Counted from the stretch's first letter, positions 8,746 to 17,166 are shown. The stretch is DNA of 64,000 nucleotides from Methylobacterium platani (GCF_001653715.1 NZ_LWHQ01000038.1:1-64000), one strand, 5' to 3'. Numbers and translations are program-made. Notes: generated by a model from the letters alone, not told the origin.

Positions 8746-9789
8746 TTACAGCTTGATCTCGCGGTTGAACCGCTCGATCCAGGCCGGGCGCTGCGCGTTG
8801 ATCGTCTTCCAGTCCTGGAACACGAACTTCTTCTTCAGGTCGTCCGTGTCCTTCGCCAGCACCCGGGCGATCTCGCCGGTCATCTTGACCTTGGTGTTGG
8901 TGGGAACCACCAGGTAGGGCGCCTGCATCAGCCGGGTCTGGACCGGCTCGGAGATCGCCGCCTCGATCAGCTTGAAGGCGAGCTCGCGGTTGGGCGAGTT
9001 CTTGACGATCTGGATCAGCGTCTTGAAGGCGATCGCGCCCTCCTTCGGCGCCACGAACTCCACCGGCACGCCCTTGGCCTTCAGGATCTGGATCGCGTTG
9101 AAGTTGCCGGGCGAGATGTCGACCTGGCCCTGCTGGAACAGGGTGGCGAGCGCGCCGGGATTGGCCGCCACCGCCGAGAGGTTGGGCTTCAGTTTCTCCA
9201 TCGCCTTGAAGGCCGGATCGATGTTCGATTCCGAGCCGCCATGCATCTTGGCGATCTCGACCATGAAGCCGGTGCCGAGGGTCGAGTTCATGTTGGTGAT
9301 GCCGACCCGGCCCTTGTATTCGGGCCGCCACAGGTCGGCCCAGGAGGTCGGCGGGGTCTTCACCGTGTCGGGGTTGTAGGTCAGGCCGACGACCTGGAAG
9401 AAGGCGGCCGGGCCGTGCGGGTCCTGCGCGTCGGGGATCAGCTCCTTGAAGGCGGCGCTGCGCTCTACGGGAAAGGGCTCGACCAGGTCCTGGGCCAGAG
9501 CCGTGAGGGCCGGGCCGGGATCGTGCAGCATCACGTCGATCGGCGGGTTGGCCTTGGCGGCCGAGACCTTGGCGATCTGGTCGACCGACAGCATCGGGTC
9601 GAGGACGATCGGGGCGTTGTTCGTCTCCTTGCGGAAGGCCGGCACCAGCACGGCCTTGTGCGCCTCCTCCCAGCTGCCGGTGAAGGTGGCGAAGACGAGC
9701 GGCCGCGCCTGCGCGAAGGACAGGCCGGGGAACAGCTCCATCGCGCCGAGCGACAGGGCGGTGGTGAGCAACGTGCGGCGGTCGAGCAT
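8746..9789 (-). CDS. ABC transporter periplasmic substrate-binding protein (PotD-like)
   Basis: The 347-residue protein begins with a twin-arginine-like segment (LDRRTLLTTAL) and a hydrophobic stretch ending in FAQA, so it is probably exported by Tat and cleaved near residue 28. The mature part has family-1 binding-protein features such as VGLTYNPDTVKTPPTSWADL and the hinge region WRPEYKGRVGITN. These are typical of PotD-like proteins for polyamines, opines or small cationic amides. Start chosen at the ATG at 9787-9789, where the signal peptide begins. It should deliver the substrate that the linked amidase and racemase-like enzyme process. Confidence 0.92.
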   Translation of the reverse strand: MLDRRTLLTTALSLGAMELFPGLSFAQARPLVFATFTGSWEEAHKAVLVPAFRKETNNAPIVLDPMLSVDQIAKVSAAKANPPIDVMLHDPGPALTALAQDLVEPFPVERSAAFKELIPDAQDPHGPAAFFQVVGLTYNPDTVKTPPTSWADLWRPEYKGRVGITNMNSTLGTGFMVEIAKMHGGSESNIDPAFKAMEKLKPNLSAVAANPGALATLFQQGQVDISPGNFNAIQILKAKGVPVEFVAPKEGAIAFKTLIQIVKNSPNRELAFKLIEAAISEPVQTRLMQAPYLVVPTNTKVKMTGEIARVLAKDTDDLKKKFVFQDWKTINAQRPAWIERFNREIKL

Positions 9790-9812
9790 CGAAGGAATCT
9801 CCGTCGGTGGAA

Positions 9813-10979
9813 TCAGGCGGCGGCCGGGAAGGCGGAGGCGAGGCCGGGGGCGACGGCGATGCGCACGGGCGTGCCGGGCGGGCGCAAACCGGCCCCGCCG
9901 AGGCGCGGCTCGGCGATCTTGAGCGGGCGGCCGGCCCCGACCCGGACCTCGTGGACGACGGTGGCACCGAGGGGCAGCGCCATCTCGACGACACCCGCGA
10001 TCCCGTCCTGCCCGTCGGTGAGGCGCAGGTGCTCGGGCCGCAGGCACAGGGTCACCCGGGATCCCGGCGCGATCGGCCGTGACAGGGGACGGGCCACCAC
10101 CTCGCCGCCGGCGTCCAGCGCGATGCGAGGGCCGGCCCCGTCCTCTCCGAGCATCACCCCCGGCACCGCGTTGGCCGAGCCGACGAAGGTGTTGACGAAG
10201 AGCGTCTCCGGCGCGTCGTAGACCGTGGTCGGGGCGGCGAACTGCTCGAGGCGCCCGTTCGACAAGACCGCCACCCGGTCGGAGAGCGACAGGGCCTCCT
10301 CCTGGTCGTGGGTGACGAGCAGCGTCGTCACCCCGGCGACGCGCTGGAGCCGCTTCACCTCGATCTGCATGTCGAGGCGCAGGTTCTTGTCGAGGGCCGC
10401 GAACGGCTCGTCGAGGAGCAGCACCGCCGGGCGGATGGCCAGCGCCCGGGCGAGCGCCACCCGCTGCTGCTGCCCGCCGGAGAGCTGGCGCGGATAGCGC
10501 GCCCCGGCGTGTCCCAGCTGCACGAGGTCGAGGAGGCGCTTTGCCTCCGCCGCCTGCTCGGCCCGGGGCGCGCCGCGGGCGGCGAGGCCGTAGGCGACGT
10601 TCTCGGCCACCGTCAGGTGCGGGAACAGCGCGTAGTTCTGGAACACGATGCCGACGGCGCGCCGGCTAGGCGGCAGGGCGTCGATGACCTGGTCTGCGAC
10701 GATCACCCGCCCTTCCGTCTGGCGCAGGAAGCCGGCGACGATGCGCAGCAACGTGGTCTTGCCGCAGCCCGACGGCCCGAGCAGCGAGACCAGCTCGCCG
10801 CCCCGGATGTCGAGGTTCACGTTCTCCACCGCGGTCGCGCCGCCGTAACGATGGGTGATGCCGTCGAGCACGACGGACCGGCCCTCCGCCTGGGGCCGAT
10901 CGCGGGATCCGAATGGTGTCACGGTGGCTGTTCCTGCGGCATCGATCTTGCCACCGGGGAGCAGCAAATCGTATGCCAT
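9813..10979 (-). CDS. ABC transporter ATP-binding protein (PotA type)
   Basis: This 388-residue ATPase carries Walker A (GPSGCGKTT), the signature LSGGQQQR, Walker B (VLLLDEP) and the switch His in LLVTHDQEEA, followed by a C-terminal TOBE-type regulatory domain. That is the PotA/MalK layout of polyamine-, sugar- and iron-type importers. About 40 residues precede the conserved VVLDGITHRYGG segment, so the true start could be internal. It is the first gene of the importer operon and is divergent from the amidase gene by only 49 bases. Confidence 0.92.
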   Translation of the reverse strand: MAYDLLLPGGKIDAAGTATVTPFGSRDRPQAEGRSVVLDGITHRYGGATAVENVNLDIRGGELVSLLGPSGCGKTTLLRIVAGFLRQTEGRVIVADQVIDALPPSRRAVGIVFQNYALFPHLTVAENVAYGLAARGAPRAEQAAEAKRLLDLVQLGHAGARYPRQLSGGQQQRVALARALAIRPAVLLLDEPFAALDKNLRLDMQIEVKRLQRVAGVTTLLVTHDQEEALSLSDRVAVLSNGRLEQFAAPTTVYDAPETLFVNTFVGSANAVPGVMLGEDGAGPRIALDAGGEVVARPLSRPIAPGSRVTLCLRPEHLRLTDGQDGIAGVVEMALPLGATVVHEVRVGAGRPLKIAEPRLGGAGLRPPGTPVRIAVAPGLASAFPAAA

Positions 10980-11028
10980 TTCGGGGAAAGCCCATGATTG
11001 CCCATCACTTGCGCGCCGGAGGTGCTGC
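10980..11028. promoter_or_regulatory. Short divergent intergenic region, ABC operon / amidase
   Basis: Only 49 bases separate the two annotated start codons. That is too short for two fully separate promoters, so the promoters must overlap each other or lie within the 5' ends of the genes, or one start is really further downstream. This arrangement makes joint control by one regulator, such as the GntR protein at 6304-7026, likely. A good ribosome-binding site (ccggagg) precedes the amidase ATG. Confidence 0.5.
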
Positions 11029-12432
11029 ATGAGCACGGAGCTGTGGCGGCTCTCCGCGATCGAGCTCGGCCGAATGTTCGCCGCGGGCCGGGCCTCGCCG
11101 GTCGACGCCCTGGAGGCGGCGTCGGCCCGCGCCGCCCTGTGGGAGCCGCACCTCAACGCCATCGCCCGGGGCAATCCGCGCGCCCGCGGAGAGGCCGAGG
11201 CGAGCGCCGCCCGCTGGCGGGCCGGCACCCCGCTCTCGGCCCTCGACGGGGTGCCGATGACCGTCAAGGAGTTCCTGGTCACCGAGGGGCTGCCCTCGAC
11301 CTATGCCGAGCCGGGCGAGGCGCCGCCCTCGGCGCAGGACGAGCTGCCGGTGGCGCGGGCCCGCCGGGCCGGCCTCGTGACGCTGGCCAAGACCACGATG
11401 CCGGAATTCGCCGTGCAAGGTTACACGGCATCTGCCCGTTTCGGCGTCACCCGCAACCCGTGGAACCTCGCCTTCACCCCCGGCGGCTCGACCGGCGGCG
11501 GGGCCGCCGCGACGGCCGCCGGCTACGCGCCGGTCGCGCTCGGCACCGATGGCGGCGGGTCCCTGCGGCGGCCGGCCGCCCATGCCGGGCTCGTCGGGCT
11601 GAAGAGCAGCCTCGGCCGGGTGCCGCGCCTCGGCGGCCTGCCCTCGCCGCTGCTCGATTTCGAGGTGGCGGGCGCGCTGACCCGGACGGTCGCCGACAGC
11701 CGCGCGATGCTCCACCTGATGCAGGGCGCCGATCCCCGGGTGCTGTGGTCGACCTTCGCGCTCGCGCCCCGGCCCGATCGCCGCCTGCGCGCCCGCTACG
11801 TCGAGCGGATCGGCGACGCGCCCCTCGATCCCGTCATCGCCGCCTCGTGCCGGCGGGCGCTCTCCGACCTGGAGGCGTCGGGCGTCGCCGTCGAGGAGGG
11901 CGGGCTGCCCTTCGACATCGCCCGGCTGAACGCCCTGTGGCCGGAGATCGGCAAGATCGGGCTCGCGCGCCTGTTCGCGGCCGATCCGGACCTCGCCGCG
12001 CGGGCGAGCGAGCCCTACCGGGCGATGGCCCGGGAGGGCGCCCGCGCCCCGGCGCTCCTTCTCGCCGAGATCCTCGAGCGGGTGCAGGCCCTGCGCAACG
12101 CCGCGAGCGCGACCTTCGCCGAACTCGACCTCATCGTCACGCCCTCGGCCGCGGCGATGCCCTGGGCGGCGGACGCGGTCTACCCGGAGACGATCGACGG
12201 GCAGGCGGTCGGCCCGCGCGGCCACGCGGTCTATTCGGGCTGGGTCAACGCCGCCGGCCTGCCTGCCTTGAGCCTGCCGGTCGATCCGGCGCCGGACGGG
12301 ATGCCGATCGGCCTCCACCTCGTCGCCGGCTTCGGCCGCGACGACCTCCTCCTCGACCTCGCCGAGGCGTTGGAGACGCGCCGCCCCTTCGCCGATCGCC
12401 GGCCCGTCCTCCCGGGGGAGGCGGTCCGGTGA
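11029..12432 (+). CDS. Amidase-signature family amidase
   Basis: The 467-residue enzyme has the amidase-signature triad: Lys80 in PMTVKE, the cis-Ser154 in PGGSTGGG and the nucleophile Ser178 in TDGGGSLRRPA. Family members hydrolyse amides, ureides and carbamates; ureidomalonase, urea-amidolyase and GatA belong here. The length is typical. It overlaps the HIUH-like gene by four bases (GTGA) and is divergent from a PotABCD-like importer. I infer cytoplasmic hydrolysis of an imported amide or of the product opened by the HIUH-like partner. The exact substrate is unknown. Confidence 0.92.
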   Translation: MSTELWRLSAIELGRMFAAGRASPVDALEAASARAALWEPHLNAIARGNPRARGEAEASAARWRAGTPLSALDGVPMTVKEFLVTEGLPSTYAEPGEAPPSAQDELPVARARRAGLVTLAKTTMPEFAVQGYTASARFGVTRNPWNLAFTPGGSTGGGAAATAAGYAPVALGTDGGGSLRRPAAHAGLVGLKSSLGRVPRLGGLPSPLLDFEVAGALTRTVADSRAMLHLMQGADPRVLWSTFALAPRPDRRLRARYVERIGDAPLDPVIAASCRRALSDLEASGVAVEEGGLPFDIARLNALWPEIGKIGLARLFAADPDLAARASEPYRAMAREGARAPALLLAEILERVQALRNAASATFAELDLIVTPSAAAMPWAADAVYPETIDGQAVGPRGHAVYSGWVNAAGLPALSLPVDPAPDGMPIGLHLVAGFGRDDLLLDLAEALETRRPFADRRPVLPGEAVR

Positions 12433-12779
12433 GCGGCGGCATCTCGGTTCACGCCGTCGATGTGGCGGAGGGCCGCCCGGCCGTCGGCCTGCGGGTCACG
12501 ATCGTTGCCCTCGAGGCGGCGGGCCCGCGCCCCGTCGCCGAGGGCACGATCGGCCCGGGCGGCAGCTTCGACCATCCGGTGGTGCGCGGCGTCGGCGTCG
12601 CGGCCGGCACCTACGAGGCGGTGTTCCACCTCGGCGCGTACTTCACCGGGCAGGGGCGGCCGGGACCGCACTTCCTCGACGCGGTACCGTTCCGCTTCAC
12701 CGTCACTGACGCGGCCGAGCATTACCACCTGCCGCTGAAGTTCACCCGCTTCGGCTACGCCGTGTTCCGGGGGGTGTAG
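12429..12779 (+). CDS. Hydroxyisourate hydrolase/transthyretin-like protein with altered active site
   Basis: The 116-residue protein has the HIU hydrolase/transthyretin layout: ISVHAVDVAEGRPAVGL at the N-terminus (His8), FLDAVPFRFTVTD at 82-94 and EHYHLPL at 97-103. In true HIU hydrolases the catalytic set is His, Arg, His and a C-terminal YRGS. Here the Arg region reads GPGGSFD, without the Arg, and the tail is FRGV. The core fold is therefore clear, but activity on 5-hydroxyisourate is doubtful. It starts at a GTG inside the amidase stop (GTGA), and an ATG start is not available. It probably acts on another cyclic ureide or imide handled with the amidase. Confidence 0.85.
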   Translation: MSGGISVHAVDVAEGRPAVGLRVTIVALEAAGPRPVAEGTIGPGGSFDHPVVRGVGVAAGTYEAVFHLGAYFTGQGRPGPHFLDAVPFRFTVTDAAEHYHLPLKFTRFGYAVFRGV

Positions 12780-12800
12780 CCGCGAACGGAGCGAGGCGCA

Positions 12801-12830
12801 GGCGTCGCGGGTGCGGCCGCCCGCGACGCC
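12801..12830. terminator. Bidirectional terminator-type hairpin
   Basis: A perfect 11-bp stem (ggcgtcgcggg / cccgcgacgcc) with an 8-base loop lies between two convergent genes. There is no T-run on either side, so it may act with Rho or simply protect the mRNA ends. Confidence 0.65.
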
Positions 12831-12839
12831 GATTGCCGG

Positions 12840-14657
12840 TCAGGCCGTGTGGTGCGTCTCGGCCAGCGCGTAGACCGGCGTCGCCAGGCCTTCCATCCGC
12901 GCCTTGAGCTGCAGCGCGAGATAGAGCGAGTAGTGGCGCGACTGGTGCAGGTTGCCGCCGTGGAACCACAGCGCGTCCTGCCGGGTCGGCTTCCACATGT
13001 TGCGCAATTCGCCCTCCCAGGGCCCGGGATCCTTGGTGGTGTCCGAGCCGAGGCCCCAGCACTTGCCGACCCGGTCCGCCACCTCCTGGCTGATGAGCCT
13101 GGCCGCCCAGCCGTTCATCGAGCCGTAGCCGGTGGCGTAGACGATCACGTCGGCGGGGAGCCGCGTGCCGTCCTCCAGCACCACCGCGTCCTCGGTGATC
13201 TCGGCGACCGTGCCGTGGGCGAGCCTGATCTTGCCGTCGGCGATCAGGTCGGAGGCGCCGACGTCGATGTAGTAGCCCGAGCCGCGCCGCAGGTATTTCA
13301 TGAACAGGCCCGAGCCGTCGTCGCCGAAATCGAGCCGGAACCCGGCCTTCTCCAGCCGGGCGTAGAACGCGGCGTCGCGCTTGCGCGCCGCCTCGTACAC
13401 CGGCACGTGGAACTCGTGCATGATGCGGTAGGGCACCGAGGCGAACAGCATGTCGGCCTTGTCGGTGGTGATGCCCTTGACCAGCGCCTCCTCGGAATAG
13501 AGGCCGCCGAGCGCCAGCTCCATCAGCGTCTCGGACTTGACGATGTGGGTCGAGGAGCGCTGCACCATGGTGACGTCGGCGCCGTTCTCGTGGAAATCGG
13601 CGCAGATGTCGTGGGCGGAGTTGTTGGAGCCGATCACCACGGCGCGCTTGCCGCGATAGGCCTCGCCGCCCGGATGCCGGCTCGAATGGTGGCTCTCGCC
13701 CCGGAACCGGTCCATGCCGGGGTAGCGCGGCAGGTTCGGCACGCCCGACATGCCGGTCGCCAGCACCAGCTGCTTCGGTCGCAGGCTCAGCCGCTCGCCG
13801 TCGCGGGTGAGATCGACCTCCCATTCTCCGGCCGCCGCATCGTAGCGGGCCGCATGCACCTCGGTCCTGGGCCAGTAATTCAGCTCCATGACCTTGGTGT
13901 ACATCTCGAGCCAGTCGCCGACCTTGTCCTTGGCGGCGAAGACGGGCCAGTGGTCGGGGAAGGGCAGGTAGGGCAGGTGGTCGTACCAGACCGGGTCGTG
14001 CAGGTGCAGCGACTTGTAGCGCTTGCGCCACTGGTCGCCGGGCCGGTCGTGCTTGTCGACCACCAGGGCCGGCACGCCGAGGCGCTTGAGCCGCGCGCCG
14101 AGCGCGATGCCGCCCTGGCCGCCGCCGACCACCAGCGCGTAGGGCTGGCGGGTGCGGCCGAGCGCGGCCTCCTCGTCCTGCCGCCGCTCCGCCCAGGAGC
14201 GCCGTCCGGGCTCGACGCCGTGATGGACGCCCTTCTCGCGGCGCGGCCCGCCCGGCTCCTCGAAGCCCTTGAGCTCGCGCGCCGCGGTGAGCAGGGTCCA
14301 GGCCTCCTCGCCCTTGAGCCGCAGGTAGCCGCGCCCGCGCAAGGCGTCCGTCTCGAAGCCGATCCAGGCCTCGGTGACGCCGTCCGCCTCGCTCGCCGGC
14401 TCCTCCAGCGTGAAGCTCCCGGGCGAGACCGCGCCGAGCTGCGCCGCCAGCATGTCGCGGATCGCGCCCCGCCCCTCCATCGTGGCGATGTTCCAGGTGA
14501 AGGCGACGAGGTCGCGCCAGAAACAGGTCTCGGCGAACGAGGCCGCCGCCCCCGCGGCGTCCCGCGCGCGCAGGGCCGCCTCGAACCGGTCGAGCCAGGC
14601 GATCACCCGCTCGTCGGCGGGGGACAGGCGCTCCGGCCTGCGAACCATGGCGTCCAT
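12840..14657 (-). CDS. NTF2-like domain plus flavin-containing monooxygenase
   Basis: This 605-residue protein has an NTF2/SnoaL-like domain at residues about 15-130 and an FMO-type flavoprotein after residue 170. Seen motifs are the FAD site VGGGQGGIALG (177-187), the FMO-like FRGESHH, a second dinucleotide motif VVIGSNNSAHD and the late ATGYGS. Relatives add oxygen to amines, sulfides or ketones using NADPH. A strong Shine-Dalgarno (AGGAGG) precedes the ATG at 14657. A canonical sigma-54 promoter lies just upstream and an activator gene follows behind it, so expression is probably inducible. The NTF2 part may gate or bind the substrate. Substrate unknown. Confidence 0.9.
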   Translation of the reverse strand: MDAMVRRPERLSPADERVIAWLDRFEAALRARDAAGAAASFAETCFWRDLVAFTWNIATMEGRGAIRDMLAAQLGAVSPGSFTLEEPASEADGVTEAWIGFETDALRGRGYLRLKGEEAWTLLTAARELKGFEEPGGPRREKGVHHGVEPGRRSWAERRQDEEAALGRTRQPYALVVGGGQGGIALGARLKRLGVPALVVDKHDRPGDQWRKRYKSLHLHDPVWYDHLPYLPFPDHWPVFAAKDKVGDWLEMYTKVMELNYWPRTEVHAARYDAAAGEWEVDLTRDGERLSLRPKQLVLATGMSGVPNLPRYPGMDRFRGESHHSSRHPGGEAYRGKRAVVIGSNNSAHDICADFHENGADVTMVQRSSTHIVKSETLMELALGGLYSEEALVKGITTDKADMLFASVPYRIMHEFHVPVYEAARKRDAAFYARLEKAGFRLDFGDDGSGLFMKYLRRGSGYYIDVGASDLIADGKIRLAHGTVAEITEDAVVLEDGTRLPADVIVYATGYGSMNGWAARLISQEVADRVGKCWGLGSDTTKDPGPWEGELRNMWKPTRQDALWFHGGNLHQSRHYSLYLALQLKARMEGLATPVYALAETHHTA

Positions 14658-14693
14658 CGGGTTTCCTCCTGTTGTCGTTGCGGGGCGGATCGC

Positions 14694-14708
14694 GCAAGCG
14701 GTGTGCCA
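14694..14708 (-). promoter_or_regulatory. Sigma-54 (-24/-12) promoter of the FMO gene
   Basis: On the minus strand the sequence reads TGGCAC-ACCGC-TTGC. The -24 GG and -12 GC are both present, with the correct 12-base spacing. The predicted start of transcription lies near 14682, giving a leader of about 25 bases before the ATG at 14657. The gene for a GAFTGA-containing sigma-54 activator is the next gene upstream. This is among the clearest regulatory elements in the window. Confidence 0.85.
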
Positions 14709-14751
14709 CGGGTGCGGAGACGGGAGGATCGCCTGCTTCGGCGAATATTCG

Positions 14752-14764
14752 GACACATGGTGTC
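14752..14764. promoter_or_regulatory. Candidate upstream activator site
   Basis: GACAC-atg-GTGTC is a perfect inverted repeat with a 3-base spacer, centred about 76 bases upstream of the predicted sigma-54 start site. Its position suits an enhancer-binding protein site. Which protein binds is inferred from proximity only. Confidence 0.4.
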
Positions 14765-15050
14765 GTCGGCGCCGGCCTCGACCGGATCGCGACGTCTCGG
14801 TCGATCGACGATCGCATGATCGGTGAGGACGGTTCGGAGATATCACGTCTCTCCGAAGTCATTGTTTAGGCCGATATGGCCGTACAGCGTCGGGCGATGT
14901 CTTGGCCAGGAACGGGACGATCTCGGCGGCATGCCGGATCGTCTCGATCGGATCGCGTCGGCCGCGGGAGCGAGCCTTCCCTCGGAGCGCGACCGGGAGC
15001 AACACCTGCGGCGCCTCACCTGTGGCGCCGCTCCAGGTGGGGCATCCCCG

Positions 15051-16970
15051 TCACCCCCCATGGTTGGGCGAGACGAGGCCGAGGCGACGCATGCGCCGGT
15101 GCACGGTCGAGCGGTCGAGCCCGAGGTCGCGGGCGACCGCCGAGACGTTCCAGGCGCGCCGGCGCAGGGCCGCCTCGAGCGGATCGTCCCCGGCCAGGGC
15201 CGGCGGTGCGGCGTCCCGGCGCCCGGCCTTCACCGTCGGCGGCAGGTCGTCGAGGTCGATCTCCGGCCCATCGGCCAGCGCGCAGGCATAGTCGAGGGCG
15301 GAGACGAGCTCGCGGACGTTGCCGGGCCAGGCATGACGCCGGAGCGCCGCCGCCGCCTCGCCCGACAATCGCGGGGCGCCGGGCCGCCCCGCCAGGAGCC
15401 GGGCGACGAGGGCGGGCAGGTCCTCGCGCTCGCGTAAGGACGGCAGCGTGAACCGGGCCCCGGCGAGACGGTACAGCAGGTCCTCGCGGAAGCGCCCCTC
15501 GCGCACCAGGGCGTCGAGGTCGCGATGGGTCGCGGCGATCACCCGGATGTCGACCGCCCGGGGGCTCGCGGCGCCGACGGCCGTCACCTCGCGCTCGGCC
15601 AGGACCCGCAGCAGGCGGGTCTGGGCGTGGAGCGGCATGTCGCCGATCTCGTCGAGGAACAGGGTCCCGCCATCGGCCTGCTGCACCAGGCCGGCCCGGC
15701 CCTTGGCGGCCGCGCCCGTGAAGGCGCCGGCCTCGTGCCCGAACAGCTCGGACTCGATCAGGGTCTCGGGCAAAGCCGCGCAATTGACCGCCACGAAGGG
15801 CTTGGCCGCCCGGGGAGAGGCGCGGTGCAGGGCACGCGCGAAGAACTCCTTGCCGGTGCCGGTCTCGCCGCCGACGAGGAGGCTCACCCCGGCCGCGAAC
15901 AGCCGCGAGGCCCGCCGGGCCGTCTCGGCCAGGGCGGGATCGTCCACGGGCAGGACCGGATCGGTGGCGGGCGGCGGGGCGACCGGCCGCGCGCCCCGGG
16001 CGGCGGCGGCCGGTTCCAGCGCCAGGGCGTAGAAGCGCTCGCCGCCGCGCAGGCGCAGCACGCGCCGCTCGACCGGCACCGCCCGGGTGAAGCGCGGCAG
16101 GTCGTCGACCGAGACCTCGAACAGCGCGTCGAGGCGCAGGCCGAGCCCGGCATGGCGGAGATCGGGTCGGCGGAGATCGGGTCGGCGGTGCTCGGCGGGC
16201 CCGCGCGGACGGTGCAGGGCGGCGTCGATCAGCGCCCGCGCCCGGCTGTTGAAGCCGAGGAGGCGCCCGCCGGCATCGACCGCCAGGGCCAGCTCGGGCT
16301 CGATGTCGGCGAATTCCGGCGAGCGCGACAGGTGCAGGATCCACTCGCGCCGGAAGCCGTTGTGCAGGCTCGCGGTCTCGATCCGGTGAGCGAAGGACGT
16401 GACGAGCTGGAGGGCGAGATGCTGGCTCGCCTTCGGCGCCGGCGATTGCAGGGCCGAGATGTCGAGCACCGCCGCGAGCGTGCCGTCGGCGGAGTAGACC
16501 GGGGCGGCGGTGCAGGTCAGCCCGATATGGTCGCCGGCGAAATGGTCGTCGAGATGGACCGACAGCGCCTCGCCGGTGGCGATGCAGGTGCCGACCGCGC
16601 AGGTGCCGGCGAGGTGCTCGTTCCAGTCCGAGCCGCGGTAGAGGCCGGCGCGGCGCAGGTCGCCGTCGCGCCCGGGATCGCCGATGAAGTCGACCGCGAC
16701 GCCGCGGGCATCGGCGAGGATCAGCACGTAGCCGAGCCCAGAGACCTGCCGGTACAGCGCCTCGACGCCGAACCGCGCCACGCGGATCAGGTCGTCGAGG
16801 GCGTCGCGGTGCTCCTGCAGGCGCGCCTGGGTGTGGATGTAGGCCCGCCGCGGCGCCGCGGGGTCGAGCCGGTACTCGGCGAGGCAGCGCCGCCACGACT
16901 GGTCGATGAGCGGGTCGCGCCCGCCGCCGCCGTCGCTGGCGGTGCGGACGAGCTCGTCGATATGGGCCAT
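15051..16970 (-). CDS. Sigma-54-dependent activator, AcoR type (GAF-AAA-HTH)
   Basis: The 639-residue protein has a GAF-type sensory half (residues about 60-180, including EHLAGTCAVGTCIATGE), a AAA+ domain with Walker A GETGTGKE (369-375), the sigma-54 contact loop GAFTGA (415-420) and Walker B TLFLDE (436-441). A C-terminal Fis-type helix-turn-helix ends the protein (NVSAVARDLGLDRSTVHRRM). This is the layout of AcoR/MimR-like activators of alcohol, ketone and monooxygenase genes. It lies directly upstream of the FMO gene, which has a sigma-54 promoter, so it is very likely its activator. I chose the ATG at 16968-16970; upstream frame is Arg-rich and unlikely. Confidence 0.93.
   Translation of the reverse strand: MAHIDELVRTASDGGGGRDPLIDQSWRRCLAEYRLDPAAPRRAYIHTQARLQEHRDALDDLIRVARFGVEALYRQVSGLGYVLILADARGVAVDFIGDPGRDGDLRRAGLYRGSDWNEHLAGTCAVGTCIATGEALSVHLDDHFAGDHIGLTCTAAPVYSADGTLAAVLDISALQSPAPKASQHLALQLVTSFAHRIETASLHNGFRREWILHLSRSPEFADIEPELALAVDAGGRLLGFNSRARALIDAALHRPRGPAEHRRPDLRRPDLRHAGLGLRLDALFEVSVDDLPRFTRAVPVERRVLRLRGGERFYALALEPAAAARGARPVAPPPATDPVLPVDDPALAETARRASRLFAAGVSLLVGGETGTGKEFFARALHRASPRAAKPFVAVNCAALPETLIESELFGHEAGAFTGAAAKGRAGLVQQADGGTLFLDEIGDMPLHAQTRLLRVLAEREVTAVGAASPRAVDIRVIAATHRDLDALVREGRFREDLLYRLAGARFTLPSLREREDLPALVARLLAGRPGAPRLSGEAAAALRRHAWPGNVRELVSALDYACALADGPEIDLDDLPPTVKAGRRDAAPPALAGDDPLEAALRRRAWNVSAVARDLGLDRSTVHRRMRRLGLVSPNHGG
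16156..16185. repeat. 15-bp duplication in the activator interdomain linker
   Basis: Two adjacent copies of cggagatcgggtcgg encode RRPDL-RRPDL between the GAF and AAA+ parts of the activator. It is in frame and lies in a low-complexity linker, so it probably only changes linker length. Confidence 0.7.
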
Positions 16971-17166
16971 CACGGCAGACCGCACCGCGTCCCTCCCGGA
17001 TCTCCGCCGGAGCCGTGCGCCGGCTCTCTCGCGCCATACTGCGCGAGACCGGCGGGCAGGGAAAGTCCGGCGGCCTCTCCGCCGGGGAGCGGCCGTCGGG
17101 GCGGGTCGGGCGCGATCCGGATGCGAGGGGTGCCTCACCGGCGTGACGCCGGCCGGATCGCCGGCG

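Larger units (their letters stand above)
14658..15050. other. Intergenic region with sigma-54 promoter and candidate activator sites
   Basis: These 393 bases contain no credible gene. They hold the sigma-54 element at 14694-14708, an inverted repeat at 14752-14764 and a perfect 10-bp palindrome cgaatattcg at about 14742-14751. The rest is GC-rich with no further motif that I recognise. Confidence 0.7.

Noticed and set aside
12429..12779. Naming the gene uraH
   Set aside because: The Arg and the YRGS tail that define HIU hydrolase are missing, and no other urate-pathway gene is present.
12849..14819. Long open frame antisense to the FMO gene
   Set aside because: Composition is of the shadow type and the true gene on the other strand has FAD-binding motifs, a ribosome-binding site and a sigma-54 promoter.
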